From: Gephyromycinifex aptenodytis | GTDB lineage: Bacteria > Actinomycetota > Actinomycetes > Actinomycetales > Dermatophilaceae | Assembly: GCF_012277275.1 (NCBI RefSeq) | Contig: NZ_CP051155.1 | Coordinates: 992,001 to 1,056,000, forward strand | Length of the DNA: 64,000 nt | Direction: 5' to 3' | Shown here: one piece after another, positions 45,166 through 54,633 of the stretch | Position numbering within the stretch: position 1 is the first letter of the stretch | How the letters are laid out: each line of letters opens with the position of its first letter | Position numbers and translations under genes: made by a program | Notes under the pieces: generated by a model | Told to the model about the DNA's origin: nothing | The model's database searches: none | The model's input: the letters and a program-made list of their open reading frames with translations, nothing else

Positions 45166-46155
45166 TTACAGCTCGATCATGCGCCCGCTCGCGGCGGATT
45201 CGATGACAGCCTCGGCCACCCGCACCGTCGCCAAGCCCTGGGACAGGGTGACGATGTCGGCGTCCTTGCCCAGGACGGCGTCACGGAAGTTCTCGTGCTC
45301 GACCAGCAACGGCTCCCGCTTGGCAATGGCGTAGCGGACCACGTCCCCTTCGGAGACGCCCCGGAAGTTGGCGATGTCGCCCCAGACGGTCTTGATTTCA
45401 CCGTTGGCGTGGAAGGTCAGATCTGCGGTCAAGGTGTCGGCGATGAACGCGCCCTTGGCGCCGGTGATGACGGTGACCCGTTCCTTGAAGGGAGAGAGCC
45501 AGTTCACCAGGTGGCTGGTGATCGTGCCGTCAGCAAGCTGACCGGTGATCGAGACCATGTCCTCGAACTCCCGGCCGCTACGGAAGGCGGTGCGGGCAGC
45601 CACGGAGGTGAACGGCTGCTGACGCACCCAGCTGGTGAGGTCGATGTCGTGCGTGGCCAGGTCCTTCACGACGCCGACGTCGGCAATGCGAGCCGGGAAG
45701 GGACCCTGGCGACGGGTGACGATCTGGTAGACATCGCCTAGCTCGCCGGCCTCCAGCCTGGCCCGCGCCTGCTGCAACGCGGGGTTGTAGCGCTCGATGT
45801 GCCCGACCGCTCCGACCAGGCCCTTCGCCTCGAACGCCGAGGCGATCCGCTCGGCCGAGGGGGTGTCCTGGGCCAGCGGCTTCTCGATCATGGCGTGCAC
45901 CCCGGCCTCGGCCAGAGCGAGCCCGACTTCCTCGTGGTAGATCGTGGGAACCGCGACCATGCAGTAGTCGAGCTTGTTGGCTAGGAGTTCCTCGATGGTG
46001 GCGACCAGGGGGCGACCCTTGGCGACCCCGTGCGGATCCTGCCCGGAGGCGTCCGCGACGGCGACCAGGTCGACGCCCTCCAGCCCGGCCAGAACCCGTC
46101 CGTGGTGACGCCCCATCATGCCCAGGCCGATCAGACCTGCTCGCAAGTTCGCCAT
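45166..46155 (-). CDS. Gfo/Idh/MocA oxidoreductase, WlbA/WbpB-like sugar 3-dehydrogenase
   Basis: A 329-residue NAD(P)-dependent oxidoreductase. The N-terminal Rossmann fold has GLIGLGMMGRHHGRVLAGL, catalytic EKPL in HAMIEKPLAQDTPSAERI, GHIERYNPALQQARARL, and the substrate-binding DLATHDIDLTSWV with its histidine. In B. pertussis WlbA and P. aeruginosa WbpB, enzymes of this type oxidise C3 of UDP-GlcNAc-uronate so that an aminotransferase can add nitrogen. Here the ATG at 46155 shares one base with the stop of such an aminotransferase gene, matching that chemistry. The assignment to the uronate pathway is an inference from neighbours. Confidence 0.8.
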   Translation of the reverse strand: MANLRAGLIGLGMMGRHHGRVLAGLEGVDLVAVADASGQDPHGVAKGRPLVATIEELLANKLDYCMVAVPTIYHEEVGLALAEAGVHAMIEKPLAQDTPSAERIASAFEAKGLVGAVGHIERYNPALQQARARLEAGELGDVYQIVTRRQGPFPARIADVGVVKDLATHDIDLTSWVRQQPFTSVAARTAFRSGREFEDMVSITGQLADGTITSHLVNWLSPFKERVTVITGAKGAFIADTLTADLTFHANGEIKTVWGDIANFRGVSEGDVVRYAIAKREPLLVEHENFRDAVLGKDADIVTLSQGLATVRVAEAVIESAASGRMIEL

Positions 46156-47249
46156 CACGCACCTGCCTTCGCGAGTGCGCTGACAGCGGCCACGATGCGC
46201 TCCAGGCCCTGCTGGTCGACGCTGGGGTGTACTGGCAGCGAGAGGCACTCACGAGCTGCCTTCTCGGTCTCCGGAAGCTCGGGGTGTGAGCTTGCCGCGA
46301 AGGGCGCCAAGCGGTGGTTGGGCACCGGGTAGAACATGCCGGAGCCGATGTTGTATTCGCTCTTGAGCGCGGCGGAGAAGTCGTCGCGGCCCTCCGGAAC
46401 CCGAATCGTGTACTGGTGGTAGACGTGCACCGCCCCCTGGGCCACCGAGGGCACGACGACGCCTTCGAGGTTGGCGCTGAGGAAAGCGGCGTTCTGCTGG
46501 CGCTTGGCCGTCCAGGCGTCGACCTTCTTGAGCTGTTCGCGGCCGATCGCGGCGTGGATGTCGGTCATCCGGTTGTTCAGGCCGACGACCTCGTTGTGGT
46601 ACTGCTTTTCCATCCCCTGGTTGCGGTAGAGACGCACCTTGCGGGCGACCTCGGCGTCAGCGCAAGAAACCATGCCACCCTCACCCGAGGTCATGTTCTT
46701 GGTCGGGTACAGGCTGAACATGCCGAACGTGCCGAAGGCACCCACCGGGGTCCCGTTCAGCGAGGCGCCGTGAGCCTGCGCGGCGTCTTCGAAAATCATC
46801 AGGCCATGCTTGTCTGCCAGCGCCTGCAGCGCCGGCATGTTGGCCGGGTGTCCGTAGAGGTGCACCGGCATGATCCCGACGGTGCGCTCGGTGATCGCGG
46901 ACTCGACGCTGGCAGCATCCAGGCAGAACGATCCGGGCTCGATGTCGGCGAACACGGGGGTCGCGCCGGTGAGTGCCACGGAGTTGGCGGTCGCGGCGAA
47001 CGTGAAGGAGGGCACGATCACTTCGTCGCCCGGGCCCACGCCCGAGGAGAGAAGACCCAGGTGCTGCCCCGACGTTCCGGAGTTGACGGCGACGCATTCA
47101 CGGCCCAGGCCGAAGTGCGCAGCGAACTCTTCCTCGAACGCCTTGACCTCCGGGCCCTGTGCGATCATGCCGCTCTGCAGCACTCGGTCGACCGCTGCGC
47201 GCTCCTCATCACCGATGAGGGGTTTAGCAGGAGGGATGAAGTCGGTCAT
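46155..47249 (-). CDS. DegT/DnrJ/EryC1 aminotransferase, WlbC/WbpE-like
   Basis: A 364-residue PLP-dependent sugar aminotransferase. Seen: SGTSGQHLGLLSSGVGPGDE, the SFTFAATANSVALTGATPVF block, FEDAAQAHGASLNG, the Schiff-base lysine K184 in YPTKNMTSGEGGMV, and NNRMTDIHAAIGREQLKKVD. Together with the coupled oxidoreductase it would convert the C3 ketone of a UDP-sugar to an amine. The start of this gene faces the 2-epimerase gene across 249 bases, so the two transcripts diverge from a shared control region. Confidence 0.88.
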   Translation of the reverse strand: MTDFIPPAKPLIGDEERAAVDRVLQSGMIAQGPEVKAFEEEFAAHFGLGRECVAVNSGTSGQHLGLLSSGVGPGDEVIVPSFTFAATANSVALTGATPVFADIEPGSFCLDAASVESAITERTVGIMPVHLYGHPANMPALQALADKHGLMIFEDAAQAHGASLNGTPVGAFGTFGMFSLYPTKNMTSGEGGMVSCADAEVARKVRLYRNQGMEKQYHNEVVGLNNRMTDIHAAIGREQLKKVDAWTAKRQQNAAFLSANLEGVVVPSVAQGAVHVYHQYTIRVPEGRDDFSAALKSEYNIGSGMFYPVPNHRLAPFAASSHPELPETEKAARECLSLPVHPSVDQQGLERIVAAVSALAKAGA

Positions 47250-47498
47250 GTCGGAGAGGCCCCTTCCAGGCGTACCGCTGTTCGTTGGGGACCCACTTTG
47301 GTCGCGGGGCCCCTGCTCGTGCGGGCGGACGCACCTGGCCCGTCGCCCGTTTTCTTTCGCCTGGGGCGCCGATCACTCGACGCGGTGGCGGTAGCTCCTG
47401 GATGTGACCTTCAGGGCAGAATGGGCGACGACCGGCTCGACCGTCACTGACGGCCAGCCTACAGTCGCCCCTCGTTTGCACATGGAAGGTCACCCCAC

Positions 47499-48581
47499 AT
47501 GAAGGTCCTGAGTGTCGTCGGTGCACGTCCGCAGTTCGTCAAGCTCGGCCCTGTCGCCACGGCGCTCACGGCGGCGGGCGTGGAGCACGTCATCGTCCAC
47601 ACGGGTCAGCACTACGACGCGGTGATGTCGGATGTGTTCTTCCAGGACCTCGGCATTCCAGACCCGGATGTGCACCTGGGCGTCGGCTCGGGCAGCCACG
47701 GTGTGCAGACCGGCACGATGCTCGCTGGTCTCGACCCGGTGTTGCAGGAGCACCAGCCCGACTGGGTGCTCGTCTACGGCGACACCAATTCGACGCTGGC
47801 CGCGGCGGTCTCAGCGGTCAAGATGCACCTGCCCATCGCCCACCTGGAGGCCGGGCTGCGCTCGTTCAACCGGCGCATGCCCGAGGAGCACAACCGGGTT
47901 CTCACCGACCACGCCGCCGATCTGCTGCTCGCCCCCACCGAGGAGGCGATGAAGCACCTCGCGCACGAGGGCCTGGCCGAACGCAGCGTCATGGTCGGTG
48001 ATGTCATGACCGACGTGTGCCACATGGTGCGCGACACCGTGGCCGACACCCCCCTGGCCGACGCGCTGGACGTCTCGGGAGCCGGGTCCATCGACCTGGA
48101 GCAGCCGTACCTGCTGGCCACGATCCACCGCCCTGACAACACCGATACCAAGGAGCGCCTCGCGGCCGTGCTCGACGGGCTGCGCGCTGCCCCCGCTCCG
48201 GTGATCCTGTTGGCCCACCCGCGCCTGGTCGCCAAGGCCACGGAACACGGACTGTCGCTGGAGGGCGGGTCGCTGTTCGGCACCTCTCCGCTGGCCTACC
48301 CGCAGATGGTGCGCGCCGTCATGGGCGCTGCGGGCGTCGTCACGGACTCCGGCGGCCTGCAGAAGGAGGCCTTCCTCCTCGGCACGCCGTGCACCACGAT
48401 CCGACCCGAGACCGAATGGGTCGAGACGCTGGAGAACGGCTGGAACATTCTCGACAACGACCTCACCCAGCTCCCCCATGTCGCTGTTCGCCCCGCCCCC
48501 ACCGCCGAGCGCGGCACCCCCTACGGCGACGGCCACACTGCCGACCGCGTCGCGCAGGTACTCATCGACAAGGCGCGCTGA
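47499..48581 (+). CDS. UDP-sugar 2-epimerase, WbpI/WlbD-like
   Basis: A 360-residue non-hydrolysing epimerase. The motifs VGARPQFVKLGPVATALTAA, HTGQHYDAVMSDVFFQDLGI, PDWVLVYGDTNSTLAAAVSA and HLEAGLRSFNRRMPEEHNRV fit the WecB superfamily. The HYDAVMSDVFF and SFNRRMPEEHNR wording is closer to WbpI/WlbD (acting on UDP-2,3-diacetamido-glucuronate) than to the classical UDP-GlcNAc 2-epimerase, but this is from memory. Downstream is a bidirectional hairpin and then the convergent thrC. The closing VVTDSGGLQKEAFLLGTPCT loop is intact. Confidence 0.88.
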   Translation: MKVLSVVGARPQFVKLGPVATALTAAGVEHVIVHTGQHYDAVMSDVFFQDLGIPDPDVHLGVGSGSHGVQTGTMLAGLDPVLQEHQPDWVLVYGDTNSTLAAAVSAVKMHLPIAHLEAGLRSFNRRMPEEHNRVLTDHAADLLLAPTEEAMKHLAHEGLAERSVMVGDVMTDVCHMVRDTVADTPLADALDVSGAGSIDLEQPYLLATIHRPDNTDTKERLAAVLDGLRAAPAPVILLAHPRLVAKATEHGLSLEGGSLFGTSPLAYPQMVRAVMGAAGVVTDSGGLQKEAFLLGTPCTTIRPETEWVETLENGWNILDNDLTQLPHVAVRPAPTAERGTPYGDGHTADRVAQVLIDKAR

Positions 48582-48585
48582 GCTC

Positions 48586-48617
48586 GCGTCCACCCGCCTT
48601 GGCGCGCGGGTGGACGC
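48586..48617. terminator. Bidirectional terminator between the epimerase and thrC
   Basis: A perfect 12-bp inverted repeat (48586-48597 with 48606-48617, eight-base loop) between convergent genes. Confidence 0.75.
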
Positions 48618-48702
48618 TGATCCGAAGCGCGAGCGAGTTTTCCGGGCCGCCTCGGGCGGTCCGGAATCATGCGCGTCACGACGACGCAGGACGAGCTGAG
48701 GT

Positions 48703-50154
48703 TCAGGTGAGCGTCTCGACGATGACCTTTTTGACGATCTCGGCGTCGTTGGGGATCTGCATGACGTGACGCTCGGCGTCGGCAAGGTAGGCGAAGGCCT
48801 CGGGCACTTCGGGTTCGCGCCCGACGGCCTCGACGATGGTCTGGGCGAACTTCACCGGCAGAGCCGTCTCCAGCACGACGATCGGGGAGGACACCTCGCC
48901 CGCGTCGAGCACGTCGAACGCGACCTTGAGAGCATCGGCGGTGTGCGGGTCGACGAGGACCCCATACTTCTTCTCGACGGCCGCGATCGTGGCAATCCGG
49001 TCGGCGTGCGTCGATGCGCCGGAGAGGAATCCGTACTCCGAGCGGGCCTTTCCGAATGCGGGGTCATCGGATAGGTCGAAACCCTCGCCGGTGCCGAGCC
49101 CGCCGAACAGCTCGGCGATGCGGGCGCCGTCGCGGCCGAGCAGGTCGAAGACGAAGCGCTCGAAATTGCTGGCCTTGGAGATGTCCATGGACGGCGAGGA
49201 GGTCTCCTGCGTCTCGGAATTCGTGCGAACGCGGTAGACGCCGGTGCGGAAGAACTCGTCGAGGACGTCGTTCTCGTTGGTCGCGACGACCAGGGCCTCG
49301 ATCGGCACGCCCATGCACCGTGCGACGTGCCCCGCGCAGACGTCACCGAAGTTGCCGGTGGGCACCGAGAACGACACCTTCTGAGTTTCGGCGTCGGGCT
49401 GACCCTCGGTGGCGCGCAGCCAGCACGCGACGTAGTACACGACCTGCGCGAGCAGTCGCGCCCAGTTGATCGAGTTGACCGCGCCGAGGCGGTGGAGCTC
49501 TTTGAAGTCCAGGTCGGAAGCGACGTGCTTGACGATGTCCTGGCAGTCGTCGAATACGCCTTGCACGGCCATGTTGACGACCTTTGGATCGTCGACGCTG
49601 AACATCTGGGCTTGCTGGAACGGCGTCATGCGCCCGGAGGGGCTCAGCATGAAAACGTGGATCCGCTCGCGGCCCTTCATCGCGAAGATGGCCGAGCTGC
49701 CGGTGTCGCCGCTGGTTGCGCCCAGGATCGCCAGCGAACTGTCGCGCCGGGTGAGTTCGTATTCGAACAGCTCCCCCAGCAGTTGCATTGCCATGTCCTT
49801 GAACGCGGCGGTGGGGCCGTTGCTGAGGTGCCCGATGAACAGACGGTCATCCAGGTGCGTGACCGGGACGATCTCCTCGGTCATGAACTTTTCTGCGGTG
49901 TAGGCGCGTTCGCAGATACCCCGCAGATCATCACTGGGGATGTCGTCGATGAACAGCGTGAGGACCGCGTGCGCCAGCGCCGGGTAGCCCTCCTCGTTCA
50001 GGATGCGCCGCCAGTCCGCGAGCGTCGCAGCGTCCACCTGCGGGTAGCTCTGGGGCAGGTACAGGCCGCCGTCAGGGGCCAGACCGCCGATCAGGATGTC
50101 GCAGAACTGCTGCGAGGCATCGCCACTGGCATCACGAGTAGAGAGATAGCGCAC
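48703..50154 (-). CDS. thrC: Threonine synthase
   Basis: Converts O-phosphohomoserine to threonine with PLP. The 483-residue protein is the long (class I, E. coli/yeast-like) form: YLSTRDASGDASQQFCDILI at the N-terminus, the PLP lysine K119 in HLSNGPTAAFKDMAMQLLGE, LGATSGDTGSSAIFAMKGRE, and SVPTGNFGDVCAGHVARCMG. The GTG at 50154 gives the family start; the 24 upstream codons are rejected. No other threonine pathway genes are close. It lies between two nucleotide-sugar genes and is oriented with the DUF1479 gene upstream. Confidence 0.96.
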   Translation of the reverse strand: MRYLSTRDASGDASQQFCDILIGGLAPDGGLYLPQSYPQVDAATLADWRRILNEEGYPALAHAVLTLFIDDIPSDDLRGICERAYTAEKFMTEEIVPVTHLDDRLFIGHLSNGPTAAFKDMAMQLLGELFEYELTRRDSSLAILGATSGDTGSSAIFAMKGRERIHVFMLSPSGRMTPFQQAQMFSVDDPKVVNMAVQGVFDDCQDIVKHVASDLDFKELHRLGAVNSINWARLLAQVVYYVACWLRATEGQPDAETQKVSFSVPTGNFGDVCAGHVARCMGVPIEALVVATNENDVLDEFFRTGVYRVRTNSETQETSSPSMDISKASNFERFVFDLLGRDGARIAELFGGLGTGEGFDLSDDPAFGKARSEYGFLSGASTHADRIATIAAVEKKYGVLVDPHTADALKVAFDVLDAGEVSSPIVVLETALPVKFAQTIVEAVGREPEVPEAFAYLADAERHVMQIPNDAEIVKKVIVETLT

Positions 50155-50239
50155 GCCCCCAGGGTAGGGGGCCTGCGCCCCAGGTTCGAACAGGCGCGCG
50201 ATCGCTGCCGCCCGCGGACCGCTCACGCCCCCTGGGAGC

Positions 50240-51547
50240 TCACTCTTGGCTCAGTCCCATCCCGCGGCGACCGATGTCGTTGAGTTCGTCCTCGCGGAAT
50301 CGGTTGGGCCAGTCGGCCTCGTAGTTTTCCTCGGGAAAGTCGAAGGGGCTCTCGCCGCCGCGGAATGCCTTGCGCACCAGGTCGGAGTAGTCCTCGTTCT
50401 TGCGGCACCAGGGCGCGGCGGGGATGTACATGACGTTGCCCCACCCCTGCTGGTCGGCGACGGGTTCCACGCCGTGGATCATGTCGCAGTGCCACCAGAC
50501 ACTGTCGCCGGGGTGCACGTCGGGGATCACGCTCTTGGCGCGCATCAGCAGCGGGTGCCAGCGGTCGTTGGCGGGGAACACCTGGTTGGGCAGGACGCCG
50601 CACATGTCGTCCTCGGGGACGTCGGGCATGAGGGGCCGCAGCATCAGGTAGGCCATCGCGTGTGGCACTGGCACGGTGAACAGCACGCCCTGGTCGTTTG
50701 TCATCTCTGACAGAGCCGTCCAGCCTTGGAAAGTGCGAAAGGCCGAACACATCGTCGTGCCCGGGAACTGTTCAGCCTCGGTGCGGTAGGCGGCATCCCA
50801 CGGGTCGTACGCCTCGACGTTGCCGTCGAACAGGTGCCGGAAGTGCCGCTGGTAGCCCTGGCTCATCCACAGGTCCAGGGTGCCTGGGTCCAGGTGTGCG
50901 CCCAGGCCTGCGGAGTCGGCTCCCGGGGGACGGCGACGGATCCGGTCGGGGTAGAGGCTGTCGCGGTTCGGGTCGAACCACTGCCTGCCTTCGGATTCGC
51001 TGGTCCAGAACGAGTTGAGGAACGCCTGCGTGCGCGCCATGCGGGGGCTCTGGCGCGCCTCCATCTGCGCTGGGCTCCAGTACACGGGGTAGATCTCCGG
51101 CTTGCTCCCGACGCTGCCGAAGAAGTCGTCCCCGGGGCCGCGGTAGTTCTCGAAGAACTTGTTGGAATCGACGTACTCGACGATCTCCTGGTCCCAGCGC
51201 TGGGCTTGCTCACGCTCGAACGTCCCGCGGACCACCGCGCACCCGCGCAGTTGCACCAGCTCACGCAGGTGCGCGGGGACGGTGCCCGCTTCGATGTCGG
51301 CATACTCGATCTGGGGCCAGACGTTCTCACCCCGGGCCGCGGCCGCTTCGATCTCCTCGACCTCCGCGGCGATCTTGGCCTCGATGACGGCGAACACCTC
51401 CGGCACGGTGTGTCCGGACGCCTCGATACGGGCGCGCAGCGCGACCTTGATCTGCCGGATCGCCCCGGGCGGATCCTGCGGGATGCTCTCCCAATGCGGC
51501 AGCGGCGGCAGGGAGTCAGTGCCGGACTGGTCGGTCGTGGTCGTCAT
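50240..51547 (-). CDS. DUF1479 family protein (YbiU-like, putative Fe(II)/2-oxoglutarate oxygenase)
   Basis: A 435-residue protein of the DUF1479/YbiU family. The H-x-D pair is in GLGAHLDPGTLDLW and a distal histidine is in CDMIHGVEPVADQQGWGNVM, consistent with a two-histidine-one-carboxylate iron site; a downstream arginine suitable for 2-oxoglutarate binding is not certain. RGCAVVRGTFEREQAQRWDQ and GGESPFDFPEENYEADWPNR also match the family. Substrate unknown. It is 85 bases upstream of thrC in the same direction and has no other clear partner. Confidence 0.8.
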   Translation of the reverse strand: MTTTTDQSGTDSLPPLPHWESIPQDPPGAIRQIKVALRARIEASGHTVPEVFAVIEAKIAAEVEEIEAAAARGENVWPQIEYADIEAGTVPAHLRELVQLRGCAVVRGTFEREQAQRWDQEIVEYVDSNKFFENYRGPGDDFFGSVGSKPEIYPVYWSPAQMEARQSPRMARTQAFLNSFWTSESEGRQWFDPNRDSLYPDRIRRRPPGADSAGLGAHLDPGTLDLWMSQGYQRHFRHLFDGNVEAYDPWDAAYRTEAEQFPGTTMCSAFRTFQGWTALSEMTNDQGVLFTVPVPHAMAYLMLRPLMPDVPEDDMCGVLPNQVFPANDRWHPLLMRAKSVIPDVHPGDSVWWHCDMIHGVEPVADQQGWGNVMYIPAAPWCRKNEDYSDLVRKAFRGGESPFDFPEENYEADWPNRFREDELNDIGRRGMGLSQE

Positions 51548-51813
51548 CGTCGACTCCTTCGTTCACGCGACCCGTCGGGGCGCACTCCCAATGTTCTTGA
51601 ACCCTACGCTGCTGCTCCGCACCGCTTTGACGAGCCGTCACACCCGCTGGTTGGCGGCGTTGCTTCCCGCTTGTTATCGCAGCGCTGGTGTCGGTGGCGC
51701 CGCCGATGCGGGGTCGTGGCGATCCATCTCGATCCCACGAACCCGTTCTGGCTGACGGACCGGCAGGCGCCCGGTTCGGGTGTCTACGCCAGGACACGAC
51801 CCAGCCACATATG

Positions 51814-51857
51814 GCCGAGCCCGGGCCCCGTCCAGGTGACGTGGGCCCGGGCTCGGC
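51814..51857 (-). terminator. Hairpin downstream of the UDP-sugar dehydrogenase gene
   Basis: A perfect 15-bp GC-rich inverted repeat (51814-51828 with 51843-51857, 14-base loop) just beyond the stop of the dehydrogenase gene, without a T-tract. The rest of 51548-51878 holds nothing I can identify. Confidence 0.65.
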
Positions 51858-51878
51858 TCGTGCTGTTGACCTCTTGCC

Positions 51879-53168
51879 TCAGGCGCGGCCGACAGTCCGG
51901 AAGGCGATGCCGTCGAACCTGCTCTGGTCGAGGTGGTCGCGGCCATCGACGACGACGCTGACGCCGGGCAGGTCGTCCTTGGACAACGAGCGGTACTCGG
52001 CGTGGTCGGCCTGGACGATGGCGACGTCAACGGCGTCGCCGAGGTGGTAGGGCTCCCACCCGAACGACACGAGCTCCTCGTCGGTGTACATCGGGTCGTG
52101 CACGAAGACCTGCGCCCCTTCGGCACGTAGCGCCTCGACGGTGGCGAAGACTCCGGAGAACGCGGTCTCCTTGACGCCGCCACGGTAGGCAGCGCCGAGG
52201 ACGACGACCCTCTTGCCGTTCAGGTCGCCGGCCGCGCCCTTGGCGATGCCGACGGTGTAGGACGGCATTTCGGCGTTGGCCTCACGGGCGGCCCGTACCA
52301 CGGTGGCCTCAGGGTCGTTCCACAAGTAGAGGCGCGGGTAGACCGGGATGCAGTGGCCGCCGACGGCGATGCCGGGGCGGTGGATGTGGCTGTAGGGCTG
52401 GGAGTTGCTCGCTTCGATGACCTGGTACACGTCGATGCCGTTGGCGGCGGCGAACCGGCCGAACTGGTTGGCAAGCCCGATGTTGACGTCGCGGTAGGTG
52501 GTCTCGGCCAGCTTGGCCATCTCCGCGGCTTCCGCGCTGCCCAGATCCCAGACACCGTTACCGCGTTCCAGGTCGGGGCGCTCATCGAAGTCCAGGACGT
52601 CGGTGTAGAACTGCCGCGCCCGTTCGGCGCCCTCACTCGAGAGCCCACCGATGAGCTTGGGGTATTTGCGCAGGTCGGCGAAGACCCGCCCGGTCAGCAC
52701 CCGCTCCGGTGAGAAGACGAGGTGGAAGTCTTTGCCCTCGACCAGCCCGGAGCCCTCTTCGAGCATCGGCTTCCACCGGGTGCGGGTGGTGCCCACCGGC
52801 AGCGTGGTCTCGTAGGAGACCAGGGTGCCCGGGCGCAAGCCGCGGGCGATGTCCTGCGTCGCCGAGGTCATCCAGCCGAAGTCCGGGATTCCGTCGGCGT
52901 CGACGAAGAGCGGAACGACCACAACGACGGCGTCGCTGTTGGACACCGCGGTGGCGGTGTCGGTGGTGGCCTCCAGGAGCCCGGCCTCGACAGCCTCGGA
53001 CAGTTTGGTCTGCAGGTCGTGCTCGCCGGGGAAGGGCTCGCGCCCGTCGTTGACGCTCGCAACGACGGCTGGATTGACGTCGGCCCCGAGAACACGGTGC
53101 CGTTTGCTCGCGAACTGCACGGCGAGGGGGAGGCCGATCTTTCCGAGACCGACGACGGTGATGTTCAC
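51879..53168 (-). CDS. UDP-N-acetyl sugar 6-dehydrogenase (WecC/WbpA-like)
   Basis: A 429-residue nucleotide-sugar dehydrogenase that oxidises C6 of a UDP-HexNAc to the uronic acid. N-terminal NAD fold MNITVVGLGKIGLPLAVQFA, FSPERVLTGRVFADLRKYPK, TYRDVNIGLANQFGRFAAAN, and catalytic C273 in GIAVGGHCIPVYPRLYL. The SPERVLTG and GGHCIPVYP wording fits the WecC/WbpA group rather than UDP-glucose dehydrogenases. It lies 3.3 kb from the epimerase gene, with thrC and the DUF1479 gene between. It would supply the first step of the uronic-acid pathway inferred from the neighbours. Confidence 0.92.
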   Translation of the reverse strand: MNITVVGLGKIGLPLAVQFASKRHRVLGADVNPAVVASVNDGREPFPGEHDLQTKLSEAVEAGLLEATTDTATAVSNSDAVVVVVPLFVDADGIPDFGWMTSATQDIARGLRPGTLVSYETTLPVGTTRTRWKPMLEEGSGLVEGKDFHLVFSPERVLTGRVFADLRKYPKLIGGLSSEGAERARQFYTDVLDFDERPDLERGNGVWDLGSAEAAEMAKLAETTYRDVNIGLANQFGRFAAANGIDVYQVIEASNSQPYSHIHRPGIAVGGHCIPVYPRLYLWNDPEATVVRAAREANAEMPSYTVGIAKGAAGDLNGKRVVVLGAAYRGGVKETAFSGVFATVEALRAEGAQVFVHDPMYTDEELVSFGWEPYHLGDAVDVAIVQADHAEYRSLSKDDLPGVSVVVDGRDHLDQSRFDGIAFRTVGRA

Positions 53169-53268
53169 GTGGATTCCTCACTGTTCGGGAGTGCTGTGCG
53201 CGGCCTGGCCCGGCGGGGTGCGCCGAGGAGGACGTCCATCGCCGATCCTAGGCGCTTGGGCCCGGTCG

Positions 53269-54633
53269 CTAACGCAAGGTGGTGTCGGCGGCCCGGTCGT
53301 GGACCACTGCAGCCAGCGCGTCGACCACGCGCGGGTCGTACTCGTGCCCCAGCCCGAGGTAGATCCGCTCCAGGGCTGCCGCTTCCCGCTCCGTTCGCGC
53401 GCTCGCCGCGCCGCGCCGGTCCCCGGCAGGCGGATGCTCCCCCATCGCCGAACTGGTCACCAGGTCATCGAAGGCGTTCGCCACCTTGATGATGCGGCTG
53501 CCCAGCGGCAACGGATGCGCCCGAGAGACCACGTGGTGGTAGGGAACTGCCTGCTCGCGGATGATTTCTGCCTCACGGGCGAGCACCTGTGTCTGCCCCA
53601 CGATGCTGGCCCCTTGGGAGGCAATCCATTCCTGATCGTTCGGGGCGGCCAACAAGGTCGCCCCAGCCGGGATCGGGCGACGCAGATGAACTTGCCCCAG
53701 GTCGTGCAGCAGCGCCGCCCGTTCCAGCTCTGCGGCGGCACGCCCGGCCACCCCCAACCGCTCGCCGATCTGTAAAGACAACCGGGCGACCCGCTCTGCG
53801 TGGCCGCGCCGCACCAGCCCGGTCGTCTCCGGGATGCAGGACAGCGCTGCAACGGTTTGACGGTAGGAGTGGCGCACCTCGTCATGGCGGCGGACCGCCG
53901 CGTGGTTGATGGCCAGCGGCACCAAGAGGACCGGCAGCGCCGCCAGCCCCAGCGCGCTTTGCGCCACCGAGACCAGCACTGCGGTGATGGCCGCCACCGA
54001 CCCGAGGGCGAATGTGTCACGGACGTCTTCCATGACTGTGGCCAGCCAGCGCCGCCACGGCGGGCGCAGCGAGTCCAGGTGTCGCAGAGGCGGCTCCAAG
54101 AACAGCACACAACCCACCAGGGCCAGGAGCACCACCGCCTGCACCCACCCTGGTCTTCCGCTGAGCTGCCCGGCCAGGCTCTGACCGTTCCAGTCGATGT
54201 CGCGAAGGATGATCGACATCATCGTGACGGTGACCAGGCGCGGCAGGATCCCCCGGAACAAGCCCGTAGGTCGACCGGCGCGGATCATGGTTCCGGCCAG
54301 CCCTCCGACGATGAGCCCGACAGCCGTGACCCCGAGGACCTCCAGACTGGAGACGACAGCGGGCCCCGAGGGCAGATCGATGGTCAGGGCCAGCGCCAGG
54401 GCCGAAGTGGCTCCGATATCGGCGGTGCGCAGGATCCGACGCTCATGAGCATTGATGATCTCGCCCACGGTGATCGTCAAGCAGAAGGTCAACAGCACCA
54501 AACCGTGCAATTGCCATCCGCTGCGCGTGTCATAGCCAGGCAAGAGCAGCAGCGCGCTCAACCCCAGCAGCACGCCGACGCACACGACCATCGTGACCGC
54601 GACGGGCCGCAGCTGATAACGAGGCAGCATCAT
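53269..54633 (-). CDS. Multispanning membrane protein with a C-terminal HD domain
   Basis: 454 residues. Residues 1-255 contain about six to seven hydrophobic segments (for example [20 protein letters not shown] and [20 protein letters not shown]). The cytoplasmic C-terminal part is an HD phosphohydrolase fold: [20 protein letters not shown], the intact HD pair in [20 protein letters not shown], and [20 protein letters not shown] in the place where HD-GYP proteins have HHExxDGxGYP. It is thus HD-GYP related without the GYP signature; cyclic di-GMP hydrolysis is not assured. Its ATG overlaps the stop of the upstream paralogue by four bases, so they form one operon. Confidence 0.82.
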   Translation of the reverse strand: MMLPRYQLRPVAVTMVVCVGVLLGLSALLLLPGYDTRSGWQLHGLVLLTFCLTITVGEIINAHERRILRTADIGATSALALALTIDLPSGPAVVSSLEVLGVTAVGLIVGGLAGTMIRAGRPTGLFRGILPRLVTVTMMSIILRDIDWNGQSLAGQLSGRPGWVQAVVLLALVGCVLFLEPPLRHLDSLRPPWRRWLATVMEDVRDTFALGSVAAITAVLVSVAQSALGLAALPVLLVPLAINHAAVRRHDEVRHSYRQTVAALSCIPETTGLVRRGHAERVARLSLQIGERLGVAGRAAAELERAALLHDLGQVHLRRPIPAGATLLAAPNDQEWIASQGASIVGQTQVLAREAEIIREQAVPYHHVVSRAHPLPLGSRIIKVANAFDDLVTSSAMGEHPPAGDRRGAASARTEREAAALERIYLGLGHEYDPRVVDALAAVVHDRAADTTLR

